Below, piece by piece: positions 28,022 through 36,148 of a stretch of DNA of 64,000 nucleotides (positions are counted from its first letter, which is position 1; each line of letters begins with the position of its first letter). The DNA lies in contig NZ_JWJD01000005.1 in NCBI RefSeq assembly GCF_000820505.1, positions 116,015 to 180,014 on the forward strand, in the 5' to 3' direction. The notes under the pieces were generated by a model. That model searched no databases. It was not told the origin of the DNA and saw only the letters and a program-made list of their open reading frames with translations. This DNA is from Geoalkalibacter ferrihydriticus DSM 17813 (GTDB lineage: Bacteria > Desulfobacterota > Desulfuromonadia > Desulfuromonadales > Geoalkalibacteraceae). A program made the translations under genes and the position numbers.

Positions 28022-28387
28022 ATGCTCATCGCCGTTGCATCAAAATCCGGTACGCTGGTCGACCAGCATTTCGGCCACGCCGAGCGCTTTCTCATTTATG
28101 ATTGCGCCGGCGGAAAACCGCAGCTGGTGGACCAGAAACCCGTGGAGAAATACTGTTCCTTCGACCCCGACCACCCGTTTCGCGAAGACAAATTCAGCGC
28201 CATCCTCGCCGCCCTCGCGGGCTGCCGCGCCGTGGTCAGCGCCCAGATCGGCGAGCTGCCCAGGCAGGAACTGGAAAAACGCGGAATCTCCGCCATCAGC
28301 GCCGTCGGTCCCATCGACCAGGCGATCCTGGCGGCCCATGGCACCCTGTGCGGCTGCGGCGGTGGTTGCGGGCCTAACAACTGCTGA
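28022..28387 (+). CDS. NifX/NifB-C-terminal-like protein with Cys-rich tail
   Basis: Second NifX-family protein, 121 residues. The N-terminus MLIAVASKSGTLVDQHFGHAERFLIYD has the His-containing family signature. The end is unusual: CGCGGGCGPNNC, four Cys in twelve residues, which could bind a metal or an iron-sulphur precursor. Because the NifB in this window lacks a NifX domain, this protein or nifX may supply that function in trans. A strong terminator follows 50 bp downstream. Confidence 0.82.
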   Translation: MLIAVASKSGTLVDQHFGHAERFLIYDCAGGKPQLVDQKPVEKYCSFDPDHPFREDKFSAILAALAGCRAVVSAQIGELPRQELEKRGISAISAVGPIDQAILAAHGTLCGCGGGCGPNNC

Positions 28388-28436
28388 GTTTCTGCACAAA
28401 TTCGATTCATCCTGAGAGTGCAATTGCCCAAGGCTT

Positions 28437-28479
28437 GGGCAGGCTGGTTTTTGCGAGATTCCAGCCTGCCCATTTTTTT
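28437..28479 (+). terminator. Intrinsic terminator of the nifHDK-X-fdx operon
   Basis: GGGCAGGCTGG (28437-28447) pairs perfectly with CCAGCCTGCCC (28461-28471), followed by ATTTTTTTA. A GCCCAAGGCTTGGGC palindrome just before it shares bases with the 5' arm and could compete with it. Confidence 0.9.
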
Positions 28480-28514
28480 ATGTAAAAACGGCCTGTTAGC
28501 CGTTTTGTCCAGGT

Positions 28515-28530
28515 TGGCACAGCCAATGCA
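28515..28530 (+). promoter_or_regulatory. Sigma-54 (-24/-12) promoter of nifB
   Basis: TGGCACAGCCAATGCA, with GG at 28516 and GC at 28528. It follows the upstream operon's terminator by 36 bp. The leader to nifB is about 150 nt. Confidence 0.87.
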
Positions 28531-28542
28531 GTTAAGGAAGTC

Positions 28543-28607
28543 GACACAAGGTTGTGTCACTCATAACAGGCAACGAAGCCCCGCATCTCAAGCTGAGATG
28601 GCGGGGC
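28543..28607 (+). promoter_or_regulatory. nifB leader, first ANTAR-type attenuator
   Basis: Hairpin 1 GACAC-AAGGTT-GTGTC (28543-28558) and hairpin 2 GGC-AACGAA-GCC (28569-28580) both have hexaloops with A1 and G4. The second overlaps a terminator-like stem: GCCCCGC-ATCTC pairs with GAGAT-GCGGGGC (28578-28607, one bulged G), followed by TTTATCGTT. Confidence 0.8.
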
Positions 28608-28623
28608 TTTATCGTTACGGACC

Positions 28624-28671
28624 AGGCAAGGGCGCTTTCCGCACAACGGAAGAGCGCCCTTGCGCGTTTTT
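28624..28671 (+). promoter_or_regulatory. nifB leader, second attenuator
   Basis: AGGC-AAGGGC-GCTT (28624-28637) repeats the hexaloop plan with A1 and G4. It overlaps a strong hairpin, CAAGGGCGCT with AGCGCCCTTG plus inner TTCCG/CGGAA (28627-28662), followed by CGCGTTTTT. No separate first hairpin is evident for this unit. Confidence 0.6.
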
Positions 28672-28690
28672 ACTTATAAGGAGACCGATC

Positions 28691-29560
28691 ATGAGCAAAT
28701 CCTGCCCGATGATGGCCATGAAGAAACAGAGTGAGCATCCCTGCTTCGGCGGCGACCATGACAAGGCCGGGCGCGTGCATCTGCCCGTGGCGCCGGGCTG
28801 CAACATCAAGTGCGGGTTCTGCGAGCGCAAGTTCGACTGCGCCAACGAAAGCCGCCCCGGCGTCACCAGCCGGCTTCTCACGCCCGCCGAGGCCCTGGAG
28901 CGGGTGCGGCTGTTGCTGCGCCACCCCAAGGTCGGCGACAAGTTGCGCGTGGTCGGCATTGCCGGCCCCGGCGATCCGCTGGCCAATGAAAAGACCTTTG
29001 AAACCTTCCGGCTGGTCAAGGATGCCTATCCTGACATGATGCTGTGTCTTTCCACCAACGGCCTGCTGTTGCCCGAACGCATCGATGAGATTGCTGCCCT
29101 CGACGTGCACAGTCTCACCGTCACCATCAACGCCCTCACCGCCGAGACCGGCGCCAGGGTTTATGAATGGGTGCGCTATCAGGGCGCGGTGCTGCGCGGC
29201 GAGCAAGGCGCGGCCCTGCTTCTCGAAAAACAGCTCGCCGGACTTGAAGCGGCCGCGGGGCGCGGCCTGTTGGTCAAGGTCAATCACGTCTACATCCCCG
29301 GCGTCAACGATCATGAAACTCTCGATCTGGCCGTTAAGGTACGCAATCTCGGCGCGACCCTGATGAACATCATCCCGGTCATCCCCATCGGCCTGTTCAA
29401 GGACATCAAGCCGCCCTCCGATGCAGTGATGGAGATGGTACGCAACCAGGCTGAATTGATTCTCTCCCAGGCCCGCCACTGCCGCCAGTGCCGCGCCGAT
29501 GCCGCCGGGCTGGTGGGCCAGGACATCGATCTGACGGAGTTGCATGCGCAGGCCGGTTAA
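28691..29560 (+). CDS. nifB: FeMo-cofactor biosynthesis radical SAM protein NifB (stand-alone core)
   Basis: Builds NifB-co, the 8Fe-9S-C core of FeMo-cofactor. The 289-residue protein has the radical SAM motif C37-C41-C44 (GCNIKCGFC) followed by ERKFDCANESRPGV, and IAGPGDPLAN as SAM-binding region. Many NifB proteins carry a C-terminal NifX-like domain; this one ends after the radical SAM core, and two NifX-like proteins are encoded just upstream. The chosen ATG has an AAGGAG site ten bases upstream; the longer open frame is the attenuator leader. modA begins 16 bp after the stop. Confidence 0.96.
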   Translation: MSKSCPMMAMKKQSEHPCFGGDHDKAGRVHLPVAPGCNIKCGFCERKFDCANESRPGVTSRLLTPAEALERVRLLLRHPKVGDKLRVVGIAGPGDPLANEKTFETFRLVKDAYPDMMLCLSTNGLLLPERIDEIAALDVHSLTVTINALTAETGARVYEWVRYQGAVLRGEQGAALLLEKQLAGLEAAAGRGLLVKVNHVYIPGVNDHETLDLAVKVRNLGATLMNIIPVIPIGLFKDIKPPSDAVMEMVRNQAELILSQARHCRQCRADAAGLVGQDIDLTELHAQAG

Positions 29561-29576
29561 AAATAGGAGAAGGATT

Positions 29577-30359
29577 ATGCGCCTTGGGGTCGGGTTGTTG
29601 GGATGTACGTTGTTGTTCCAGTTGTTTTGCGCAGGGGCGGTTAGGGCAGCTGAAGTGCGGGTGTCGGCGGCGGCGAGCATGGCCGAGGCCCTCAGGGAAA
29701 TCGCCGCCGCTTACACGCAGATGTCTCCCGCTGAGGTGGTGATCGCCAATTTCGGGGCATCAGGCGCTCTGGCGCGGCAAATCGAGCAAGGTGCTCCGGC
29801 CGATCTTTATCTCTCGGCGAATGCGCAGTGGGTGGAGTATCTGATCGCCGCCGGCCGAATCGCAGGTGAGGATGTTCGCACCCTGGCCGGAAACTCCCTG
29901 GTGTTCGTGGGGCGTTCAGGTCTCGAAGTCACCACCCTGGCGGATCTCTCCGCGCTGGGGCGCATCGCCCTGGTCAACCCGCGCAGCGCGCCCGCCGGGG
30001 AATATGCCCAACAGGCCCTGGATGCCGTCGGCGTCTACGCCGCCCTTGCCGGCAAGCTGGTCATGGCCCAGGATGTACGCCAGGCCGTCGTCTACGCCGA
30101 TCGCGGTGAAGTCGACGGCGCACTGGTCTATAAATCCGACGCTCTCCTTGCCCGCCAGGCCGTCATTCTTCACGAAGTGCCGGCTCATCTTCATAACGAA
30201 ATCAGCTACCCTGCGGCCCTCACCACCAGCGGCCGCAATAATCCCAACGCCGTTGCCTTCTTCAATTTTCTGCAAAGCGACACGGCTCGCCGAATCCTGC
30301 ACAGTTACGGTTTCATCGTCGAAGAAGAGGTTCTCCCGCAAATGACCAAGGACCAATGA
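29577..30359 (+). CDS. modA: Molybdate ABC transporter periplasmic binding protein ModA
   Basis: Captures molybdate for the ABC importer. The 260-residue protein has a signal peptide (MRLGVGLLGCTLLFQLFCAGAVRA) and the family start EVRVSAAASMAEALREIAAAY, then NFGASGALARQIEQGAPADLYLSAN and VNPRSAPAGEYAQQAL, all oxyanion-binding regions. It directly follows nifB with its own GGAGAAGG site, so molybdate uptake is probably co-transcribed with cofactor synthesis. The last codons (MTKDQ) lie in a GACCAAGGACCAA sequence resembling a repeat at the right end of the window. Confidence 0.95.
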   Translation: MRLGVGLLGCTLLFQLFCAGAVRAAEVRVSAAASMAEALREIAAAYTQMSPAEVVIANFGASGALARQIEQGAPADLYLSANAQWVEYLIAAGRIAGEDVRTLAGNSLVFVGRSGLEVTTLADLSALGRIALVNPRSAPAGEYAQQALDAVGVYAALAGKLVMAQDVRQAVVYADRGEVDGALVYKSDALLARQAVILHEVPAHLHNEISYPAALTTSGRNNPNAVAFFNFLQSDTARRILHSYGFIVEEEVLPQMTKDQ

Positions 30360-30374
30360 CAAGGGACGGTTTTC

Positions 30375-31064
30375 ATGTTCGATTTCACCCCCACGGACTA
30401 CCAGGCCATGGCCCTTTCAGCGAAGGTGGCGCTTGTCGCGACCATGCTTTCGCTGCCTTTGGGCTTTGCCGCCGCCTGGCTGCTGGTGTTCAGTCGCGTA
30501 CCCGGCAAGGCGCTCATCGACGGGATCATCAACTTGCCTCTGGTGCTGCCGCCGGTGGTGGTGGGCTACCTGCTGCTGCTCACCCTGGGCAGCCAGGGGT
30601 GGCTGGGCGGATTGCTCGACGCTTGGGGGATTCGCGTTATTTTCACCTGGAAGGCGGCAGTGCTGGCCTCCATGGTGGTGGGTTTTCCCCTGCTGGTGCG
30701 CTCCATCCGCCTCGGCATGGAGAGCATCGACGAGCGTTTGATCCAGGCCTCGCGGACCCTGGGGGCGCCTTGGTATGATACGCTCCTGACCGTGATCCTG
30801 CCCCTTTCGACCCGCGCCCTGATTGCCGGTGCGACCCTGATGTTCGCCCGCAGCCTCGGAGAATTCGGCGCCACCATCATCGTCGCCGGCAACATCCCCG
30901 GCGTGACCCAGACCATCCCTCTGGCCATTTACGATTACACCAACACCCCGGGCGGCGACCGCATGGCTCTGGCCCTGTGCGCGGTGTCCATCCTGCTGGC
31001 CCTTGCGGTACTGTTGTTCAACGAGGGCCTGGTCAAACGCTTCAAGCGGGGAGAACTGCGATGA
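30375..31064 (+). CDS. modB: Molybdate ABC transporter permease ModB
   Basis: Membrane permease, 229 residues with about six helices. The ABC-permease EAA-like loop is LIQASRTLGAPWYDTLLTVILP, and INLPLVLPPVVVGYLLLL is typical of ModB. It overlaps modC by ATGA. Confidence 0.95.
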   Translation: MFDFTPTDYQAMALSAKVALVATMLSLPLGFAAAWLLVFSRVPGKALIDGIINLPLVLPPVVVGYLLLLTLGSQGWLGGLLDAWGIRVIFTWKAAVLASMVVGFPLLVRSIRLGMESIDERLIQASRTLGAPWYDTLLTVILPLSTRALIAGATLMFARSLGEFGATIIVAGNIPGVTQTIPLAIYDYTNTPGGDRMALALCAVSILLALAVLLFNEGLVKRFKRGELR

Positions 31065-32119
31065 AGCTCGAGGTGTCGGTGCGCAAACGCTATGAAAACT
31101 TTTCCTTTGAAGCTGATTTTTCCGTGCAGGGCGCGCGCATCGGCGTGTTCGGTCCCTCGGGCAGCGGCAAATCCACCCTGATGCATCTGCTTGCCGGGCT
31201 GCTGCCCGCCGACGCGGGCTTCATCCACCTGGACGGGGTGCCCCTGTATCAGAGCGCGCGCGGTATTGAGGTGCCCGCGCGCAAGCGGCGCATCGCCGTG
31301 GTGTTTCAGCATGCCCATCTGTTTCCCCATCTGAGCGTGCGCGCCAATCTTCTGTACGGCTACAAGCGCATTGCCCGGGCCGAGCGGCGCATCGACCCCG
31401 ACACCCTGTGCGAGGTGCTTCACCTTGGGCCGCTACTCGGGCGTGGCGTCAATGCTCTTTCCGGAGGCGAGCGCCAGCGCGTGGCCCTGGGGCGGGCGGT
31501 GCTTGCCCATCCGCGCCTGATCCTCATGGATGAGCCTGTGACCGGGCTCGACGAGGGGCTCAAGTACCAGATTTTGCCCTATCTCAAGCAGACCTTCGCC
31601 GCCTTCGGCATCCCCCTGATCTTCATCAGTCACTCTCTCACCGAAATGCGCCTGATGACCGACGAGGTGCTGGAGTTCGAGGACGGGCGCCTGACGGCCC
31701 AGTCCGGCGTGGAAGACCTGGCGCGGCGCCGCCTGGCCTCAAGCCCGGTGGGTTACATCAATCATCTGCGGCTCGAAGACGGCCGTGCCCAGAGCGATCT
31801 GTGGGATTATCGCTGGGGAGAGAATCGTCTGATTCTCTCCAGCGGCAACGGTGTTGGGGGCGGAGGGGTTTTCGAGCTCTCCTCCAAGGATGTCACCCTG
31901 TTCAAACAGCATCCGGAGGCCACGAGCGCGCGCAACATTCTGCGCTGTCGGGTGAGCGGGATTTTCCCGGCCGGCAACCGGGTGGGCGTTGATCTTGACT
32001 GCGGCGGCGCGAAGCTTGTATCTCAGGTGGTGGGGGAGGCGGCGCGGGATCTGGAGCTGCATCCCGGGCGCGAGTTGTTCGCCGTGATCAAGGCGTCGGC
32101 GTTCCGGCGTCTGTGTTAA
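31061..32119 (+). CDS. modC: Molybdate ABC transporter ATPase ModC
   Basis: ATPase of the molybdate importer. Walker A is GPSGSGKST (residues 24-32), the signature is ALSGGERQRVALGRA and Walker B LILMDEPVTGLD, followed by the switch His in FISHS. The C-terminal third (from about residue 280) is a molybdate-binding TOBE/Mop domain with RNILRCRVSGIF. Length 352 residues is normal. Start is the ATG overlapping the modB stop. Confidence 0.95.
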   Translation: MKLEVSVRKRYENFSFEADFSVQGARIGVFGPSGSGKSTLMHLLAGLLPADAGFIHLDGVPLYQSARGIEVPARKRRIAVVFQHAHLFPHLSVRANLLYGYKRIARAERRIDPDTLCEVLHLGPLLGRGVNALSGGERQRVALGRAVLAHPRLILMDEPVTGLDEGLKYQILPYLKQTFAAFGIPLIFISHSLTEMRLMTDEVLEFEDGRLTAQSGVEDLARRRLASSPVGYINHLRLEDGRAQSDLWDYRWGENRLILSSGNGVGGGGVFELSSKDVTLFKQHPEATSARNILRCRVSGIFPAGNRVGVDLDCGGAKLVSQVVGEAARDLELHPGRELFAVIKASAFRRLC

Positions 32120-32137
32120 CACTGGGGAGGTCGAAAG

Positions 32138-32821
32138 ATGATACTCATCGTCGAGCCGGATGCGCACTGTCCCGCCGGGTTTTACGGCGCATTGCTCAAC
32201 GCCTGGGCGGTGCCTCAAGAGACCTGGCGGCCCTATGTCGACGCACGGGTCCCCTCGCCGGCGGCCGCGCGCGGGGTCATCGTCCTCGGTGGGGCCATGG
32301 GCGTGCATGACGAGGCGCAATATCCCTTCCTGCCTTTGGTGAAGCAGATGCTCTGGGACGTCATCCGTCGGGATATTCCCTGCTTGGGCATTTGTTTGGG
32401 CGGACAGTTGTTGGCGCAGGTGCTGGGCGCGAAGGTTCATTCGCAACGCCATGGCGAGCACGGCTGTGCCAGCGTTCAACTCACCGCTGCCGGCCGCCGC
32501 GATCCGTTGTTCGGCGGTTTGCCTTCTCCCTTTTCCACCTTCCACTGGCACAACGACAGCTTCGAAATTCCCCAGGGTGCAACGCACCTGGCCTTTACGC
32601 CAACCTGCGCCGGCCAGGCTTTCCGTCGGAGCAACGCCTGGGGCGTACAGTTTCACCCCGAGGTTGATGCCGCCATCGTCGACGACTGGCGGCAACGGAT
32701 TCACGCCGATCCAGCCGTTGTCAACGCGTTCTGCAGCCGGCAGGCGCGGTTGCAGGCCGTGGGCGAACATCTGCTGCGCAATTTTGTGCAAATCACCGAC
32801 TCCCTACCGCCAATTGCCTGA
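32138..32821 (+). CDS. Class I glutamine amidotransferase-like protein
   Basis: Single-domain GATase, 227 residues. The nucleophile elbow is CLGICLGGQ with C86, and the other triad members are H173 and E175 in VQFHPEVD. No synthase domain is attached. Such GMP-synthase-like proteins often act on small amines or glutamyl conjugates, but the substrate here is unknown. GGGGAGG precedes the ATG, 18 bp after modC, so it may be in the nifB-mod operon. Confidence 0.85.
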   Translation: MILIVEPDAHCPAGFYGALLNAWAVPQETWRPYVDARVPSPAAARGVIVLGGAMGVHDEAQYPFLPLVKQMLWDVIRRDIPCLGICLGGQLLAQVLGAKVHSQRHGEHGCASVQLTAAGRRDPLFGGLPSPFSTFHWHNDSFEIPQGATHLAFTPTCAGQAFRRSNAWGVQFHPEVDAAIVDDWRQRIHADPAVVNAFCSRQARLQAVGEHLLRNFVQITDSLPPIA

Positions 32822-33092
32822 ATCCTGGGCGAACTTTTTGTCATTTCACCGGGATTGCCAGGCCCTCCCCTGTGGCTGCGGCGAATAAAACCGACCAAGA
32901 AAAAAATATTTTAATTGCTTTTAATTTTTAAATTTATTTTAAATTCCGGGATTTGCGGGCTAACTATGACAAAGTTGGTAATCATCCGGGCCTTTCCTCT
33001 GTTGTATACGTGCGCGATTGGTGTGTGTTTTGCAAAATGCCTGACGCTGCCTTTTTTTAGACATCTATCGGTAATTTAACGCGGAGGATGGC

Positions 33093-35264
33093 ATGAAGGA
33101 TTTCAGGTTGGGCGTAAAGTTGATGAGCGGGTTTGTTCTAGTCGGCTTGATCACCCTTGCCGTCGGCGGCATTGGTGTCAACGGCCTCAAATCATTACAA
33201 GGCGATATCGAAATTCTGGGTCGGGAGAAACTGCCGTCTGTTGAACATCTCTATACCATCAAGGAAGCCGCCCAGGGATCGACCATCGTTCACCGCTCTC
33301 TGCTCAATCCAGGGTTTACTTTGGCTGAACGCGAGGCCCTCTACGAGGAGAACGCGCGAACCCGTGGCGTCATCCAGGCGGCGCGCGAAGCTTATCTGCA
33401 GTTGCCTCTGGGCACCGCCGAACGTGCGCTTTATGATGAACTCATGGGGGCCTGGCGGGTGCGCGCCGAGGCGGTGAACCGCTTCACGGATTTGTCGCGT
33501 CGCCTCGACCAAACCGGCATCCTCAATCCTGCGCGCCTGCGCGCCGATCTGGAAAAATTTCGCGGCGACCATTATCGCGCCGCAGTTCAGACGCAAGACC
33601 TGATTCATTCCGGCGCCGACTTTCAGGGCGGGGAGGACCCGAGCCTGTGCGCCTTCGGTCGCTGGCTGCCGACCTTTGAAACAACCAACTCACAACTGCA
33701 AGATCTGCTTCACCAGGTGCGCGGCGTGCACCATGAGTTTCACGGTAACGTCGCGCGCATTAAAGATCTCGCCCGGCGCGGCTACACCGAGCAGGCTCAG
33801 GAACTCTACCGCACAGCCATGATGCCCGCGGTGGACAGAACCCTAGCAGTGTTCGGCGAAATGATTCAGGTGGCGGGCCGTGCCGAAGTTCTTCATGCCG
33901 AGATGTCTGATTTGCTCATGGGCGACGTTGCGCGGCACAGCGCGCGCACCTATGAACTGCTCGACCAACTTATCGGACTGACCAAGGCCAATGCCGAAGA
34001 GGCGGTTGTCGTTGCCGAAAGCGAGGTGCGACAGGCGGTTCAATGGAGTCTGTTCGGCAGCATCCTGGGCGTTTTTCTGGCGCTTTTATTCGGCGTACTG
34101 CTCACGCGCAGCATCACCCGCCCCCTTGGCCGGGCCCTCGAAATGATACAGGATTTGGCCGCAGGTCGCCTCGGCAGACGCTTGAATCTCAAGCGTCAGG
34201 ACGAAATCGGGCAGATGGCCCTGGCCATGGATGGATTTGCCGACAACCTGGAGAAGGAAGTGCTGGAGGCCTTTAAACGCCTGGCCGACGGTGATTTTAC
34301 CTTTGAAGCGCAGGGACTGATCCGAGAGCCCCTGGCGCAGACCAACCACAGCCTTAACGCTCTGGTCGGCGAGCTTCAGCAGGTGGCCAACCAGATTGCC
34401 GGTGCCGGTGGCGAGGTGGCCGACGCCAGCCAGTCCCTGTCCCAGGGCGCCACCGAGCAGGCCAGTTCCCTGGAGGAGATCTCGGCATCGATGAACGAGA
34501 TGGTCTCCCAGACGCGGCAAAGCGCCGAGAACGCAGGGCAGGCGAATCATCTCTCCGACGAGGCACAAAAAGCGGCCGAGCAAGGCAATCGAAAAATGGG
34601 TGATATGACACAGGCCATGGCCGAGATTTCCGAGGCCGGTCAAAGCATCTCTAAAATCATTAAAACCATCGAGGAAATCGCTTTTCAAACCAATCTGCTC
34701 GCGCTGAATGCCGCCGTCGAGGCGGCGCGCGCCGGTCAGCACGGCAAGGGATTTGCGGTGGTGGCCGAGGAGGTGCGCAATCTGGCGGCGCGTAGCGCCA
34801 AGGCCGCAGGAGAGACCGCCGAACTGATTGAAGGCACGGTGGAAAAAACCTCCCGTGGCACGCAAATTGCGAATGAGACCGCTCAGGCCCTCGACACGAT
34901 CGTTGGGGGGGTTCGCAAAGTCACGGATCTGATCGGGGAAATCGCCACGGCGGCCAACGAGCAGGCCGAGGGTATCGGCCAGGTCAATTCCGGCCTCTCC
35001 CAGATTGATCAGGTAACGCAGCAGAATACCGCCAACGCCGAAGAGAGCGCGGCGGCCGCCGAGGAGCTTTCCGCCCAGGCCATGCAGCTCAAACAAATGC
35101 TGGCGCGTTTTCGTTTGAGCGCAGCCGTGCCGGATGTATCCGCGCCAAGTGAAAAAACTCAGCCTGCGGCTTTTGCCGCGCCGCAGGATGTCTGGCCGGC
35201 TGCACAACCCGCCGCCAAAACAACAGCCATCGCTCTCGACGACGATGAGTTCGGACGTTATTGA
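33093..35264 (+). CDS. Methyl-accepting chemotaxis protein with extracytoplasmic CZB-like domain
   Basis: Membrane chemoreceptor, 723 residues. Helix 1 is about residues 9-31 and helix 2 about 315-337. Between them is a four-helix-bundle-like region and a segment (about 180-230) with His, CAFGRWL and HHEFH that matches the chemoreceptor zinc-binding (CZB) pattern. After the membrane come a HAMP domain and the signalling domain with the highly conserved hairpin tip ([26 protein letters not shown] begins it). The C-terminus is Pro/Ala-rich and ends [11 protein letters not shown] domains are mostly cytoplasmic, so this position is unusual. The 271-bp AT-rich gap before it has GGAGG before the ATG but no clear promoter or gene. 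Confidence 0.88.
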   Translation: MKDFRLGVKLMSGFVLVGLITLAVGGIGVNGLKSLQGDIEILGREKLPSVEHLYTIKEAAQGSTIVHRSLLNPGFTLAEREALYEENARTRGVIQAAREAYLQLPLGTAERALYDELMGAWRVRAEAVNRFTDLSRRLDQTGILNPARLRADLEKFRGDHYRAAVQTQDLIHSGADFQGGEDPSLCAFGRWLPTFETTNSQLQDLLHQVRGVHHEFHGNVARIKDLARRGYTEQAQELYRTAMMPAVDRTLAVFGEMIQVAGRAEVLHAEMSDLLMGDVARHSARTYELLDQLIGLTKANAEEAVVVAESEVRQAVQWSLFGSILGVFLALLFGVLLTRSITRPLGRALEMIQDLAAGRLGRRLNLKRQDEIGQMALAMDGFADNLEKEVLEAFKRLADGDFTFEAQGLIREPLAQTNHSLNALVGELQQVANQIAGAGGEVADASQSLSQGATEQASSLEEISASMNEMVSQTRQSAENAGQANHLSDEAQKAAEQGNRKMGDMTQAMAEISEAGQSISKIIKTIEEIAFQTNLLALNAAVEAARAGQHGKGFAVVAEEVRNLAARSAKAAGETAELIEGTVEKTSRGTQIANETAQALDTIVGGVRKVTDLIGEIATAANEQAEGIGQVNSGLSQIDQVTQQNTANAEESAAAAEELSAQAMQLKQMLARFRLSAAVPDVSAPSEKTQPAAFAAPQDVWPAAQPAAKTTAIALDDDEFGRY

Positions 35265-35349
35265 CCAGGAGGCAACCACGTCGGCAATCCGACAACCTGA
35301 GGTGTCGGAACCTTGACTCAACCCCAGCTTAAAAAAGGAGGATCTCTTC

Positions 35350-36081
35350 ATGCGACATCTGTTTATTTGTCTGGCGCTGCTCGGAGCCCTGGCCCTGAGT
35401 GGACCCGCGGCGGCATCCGAGGATCCGCCCGAAATCAACGCGGCGGATCTCAAGGCCCTGATGGACAAGGGCGAGGCCAAGGTCATTTTTCCTCTGAGTC
35501 TTATCGAATTCAACAGCCTGCACATTGCTGGTTCCGTGCATATCGAACTCGGCAATATCCCCGACCAGTTGCCGGCGGACAAGAACCAGACCCTGGTCTT
35601 TTACTGTCTGGGCCGAACCTGACTGGCCGCACCCGCAGCCGCCCGTCGGGCGGCCGAAGCTGGTTTCCAGAATGTTCACACTTTCCGTGACGGCCTGCCT
35701 GCCTGGATAGGAGCAGGCTATCCGGTCAATGCGCCCGAGCCCCTGCCACGCGTGGATATCCCCGTGCTGGTCTCCGCCGAAGTCAAGAGCGCCCTGGATT
35801 CGGGCGAAGACCTGGTTCTTTTGGATATCCGCATTCAGCAGGAGATTGACAAATATTATATCGACCATCCCAAGCGCATGGTGGTGCCCTTCAACAGCCT
35901 GCTTGAGCGGGTCGGCGAAATTCCTCAAGGCAAGAAGATCATCATCGTGGATGTCAACGGGCAGCGCGGGCCGACCGCCGGCCGCTTCCTGACCGCCCGT
36001 GGTTTTTCCGACGTGGCCTTTCTCAACGGCGGCATGCAGCGCTGGGTCGTAGAGGGCATGCCGACCAAGGCCGGCAATTAA
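35350..36081 (+). CDS. Periplasmic double-rhodanese selenoprotein (UGA decoded as selenocysteine)
   Basis: Exported protein of 243 residues with signal peptide (MRHLFICLALLGALALSGPAAA) and two rhodanese domains. The frame contains one TGA at codon 91 (35620-35622); it is open on both sides and rhodanese homology runs through: FYCLGRT before and LAAPAAARRAAEAGFQNV after. The active loop is then C86-LGRT-U91, like the CX4C loop of relatives. A SECIS-like hairpin lies just downstream. The second domain has Asp where the catalytic Cys should be (IIIVDVNGQRG), so it is probably inactive. AAGGAGG precedes the ATG. Reading the TGA as a stop would leave two gene fragments, which I think less likely. 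Confidence 0.78.
35638..35654 (+). promoter_or_regulatory. Putative bacterial SECIS hairpin
   Basis: GCCGCCC (35638-35644) and GGGCGGC (35648-35654) form a perfect 7-bp stem with apical loop GUC. The loop starts 22 nt after the UGA and begins with G, in line with the bacterial SECIS rules (distance about 16-37 nt, G in the first two loop positions). Confidence 0.65.
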
Positions 36082-36148
36082 CCAGTGGGGCGCGGGGTGT
36101 GCCCCGCGCCCTTGCTTCAAACCTTTGCCTGTTGTTTAGGGAGACGCC

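Noticed and set aside
28418..28690. Longer N-terminus for NifB
   Set aside because: It would cover the terminator, sigma-54 promoter and attenuators; the true start has AAGGAG and family sequence.
35620..35622. Nonsense mutation making the rhodanese gene a pseudogene
   Set aside because: The TGA falls at a conserved Cys position, a SECIS-like hairpin follows, and no other damage is present; selenocysteine explains it better. Not excluded without checking for selenium machinery.
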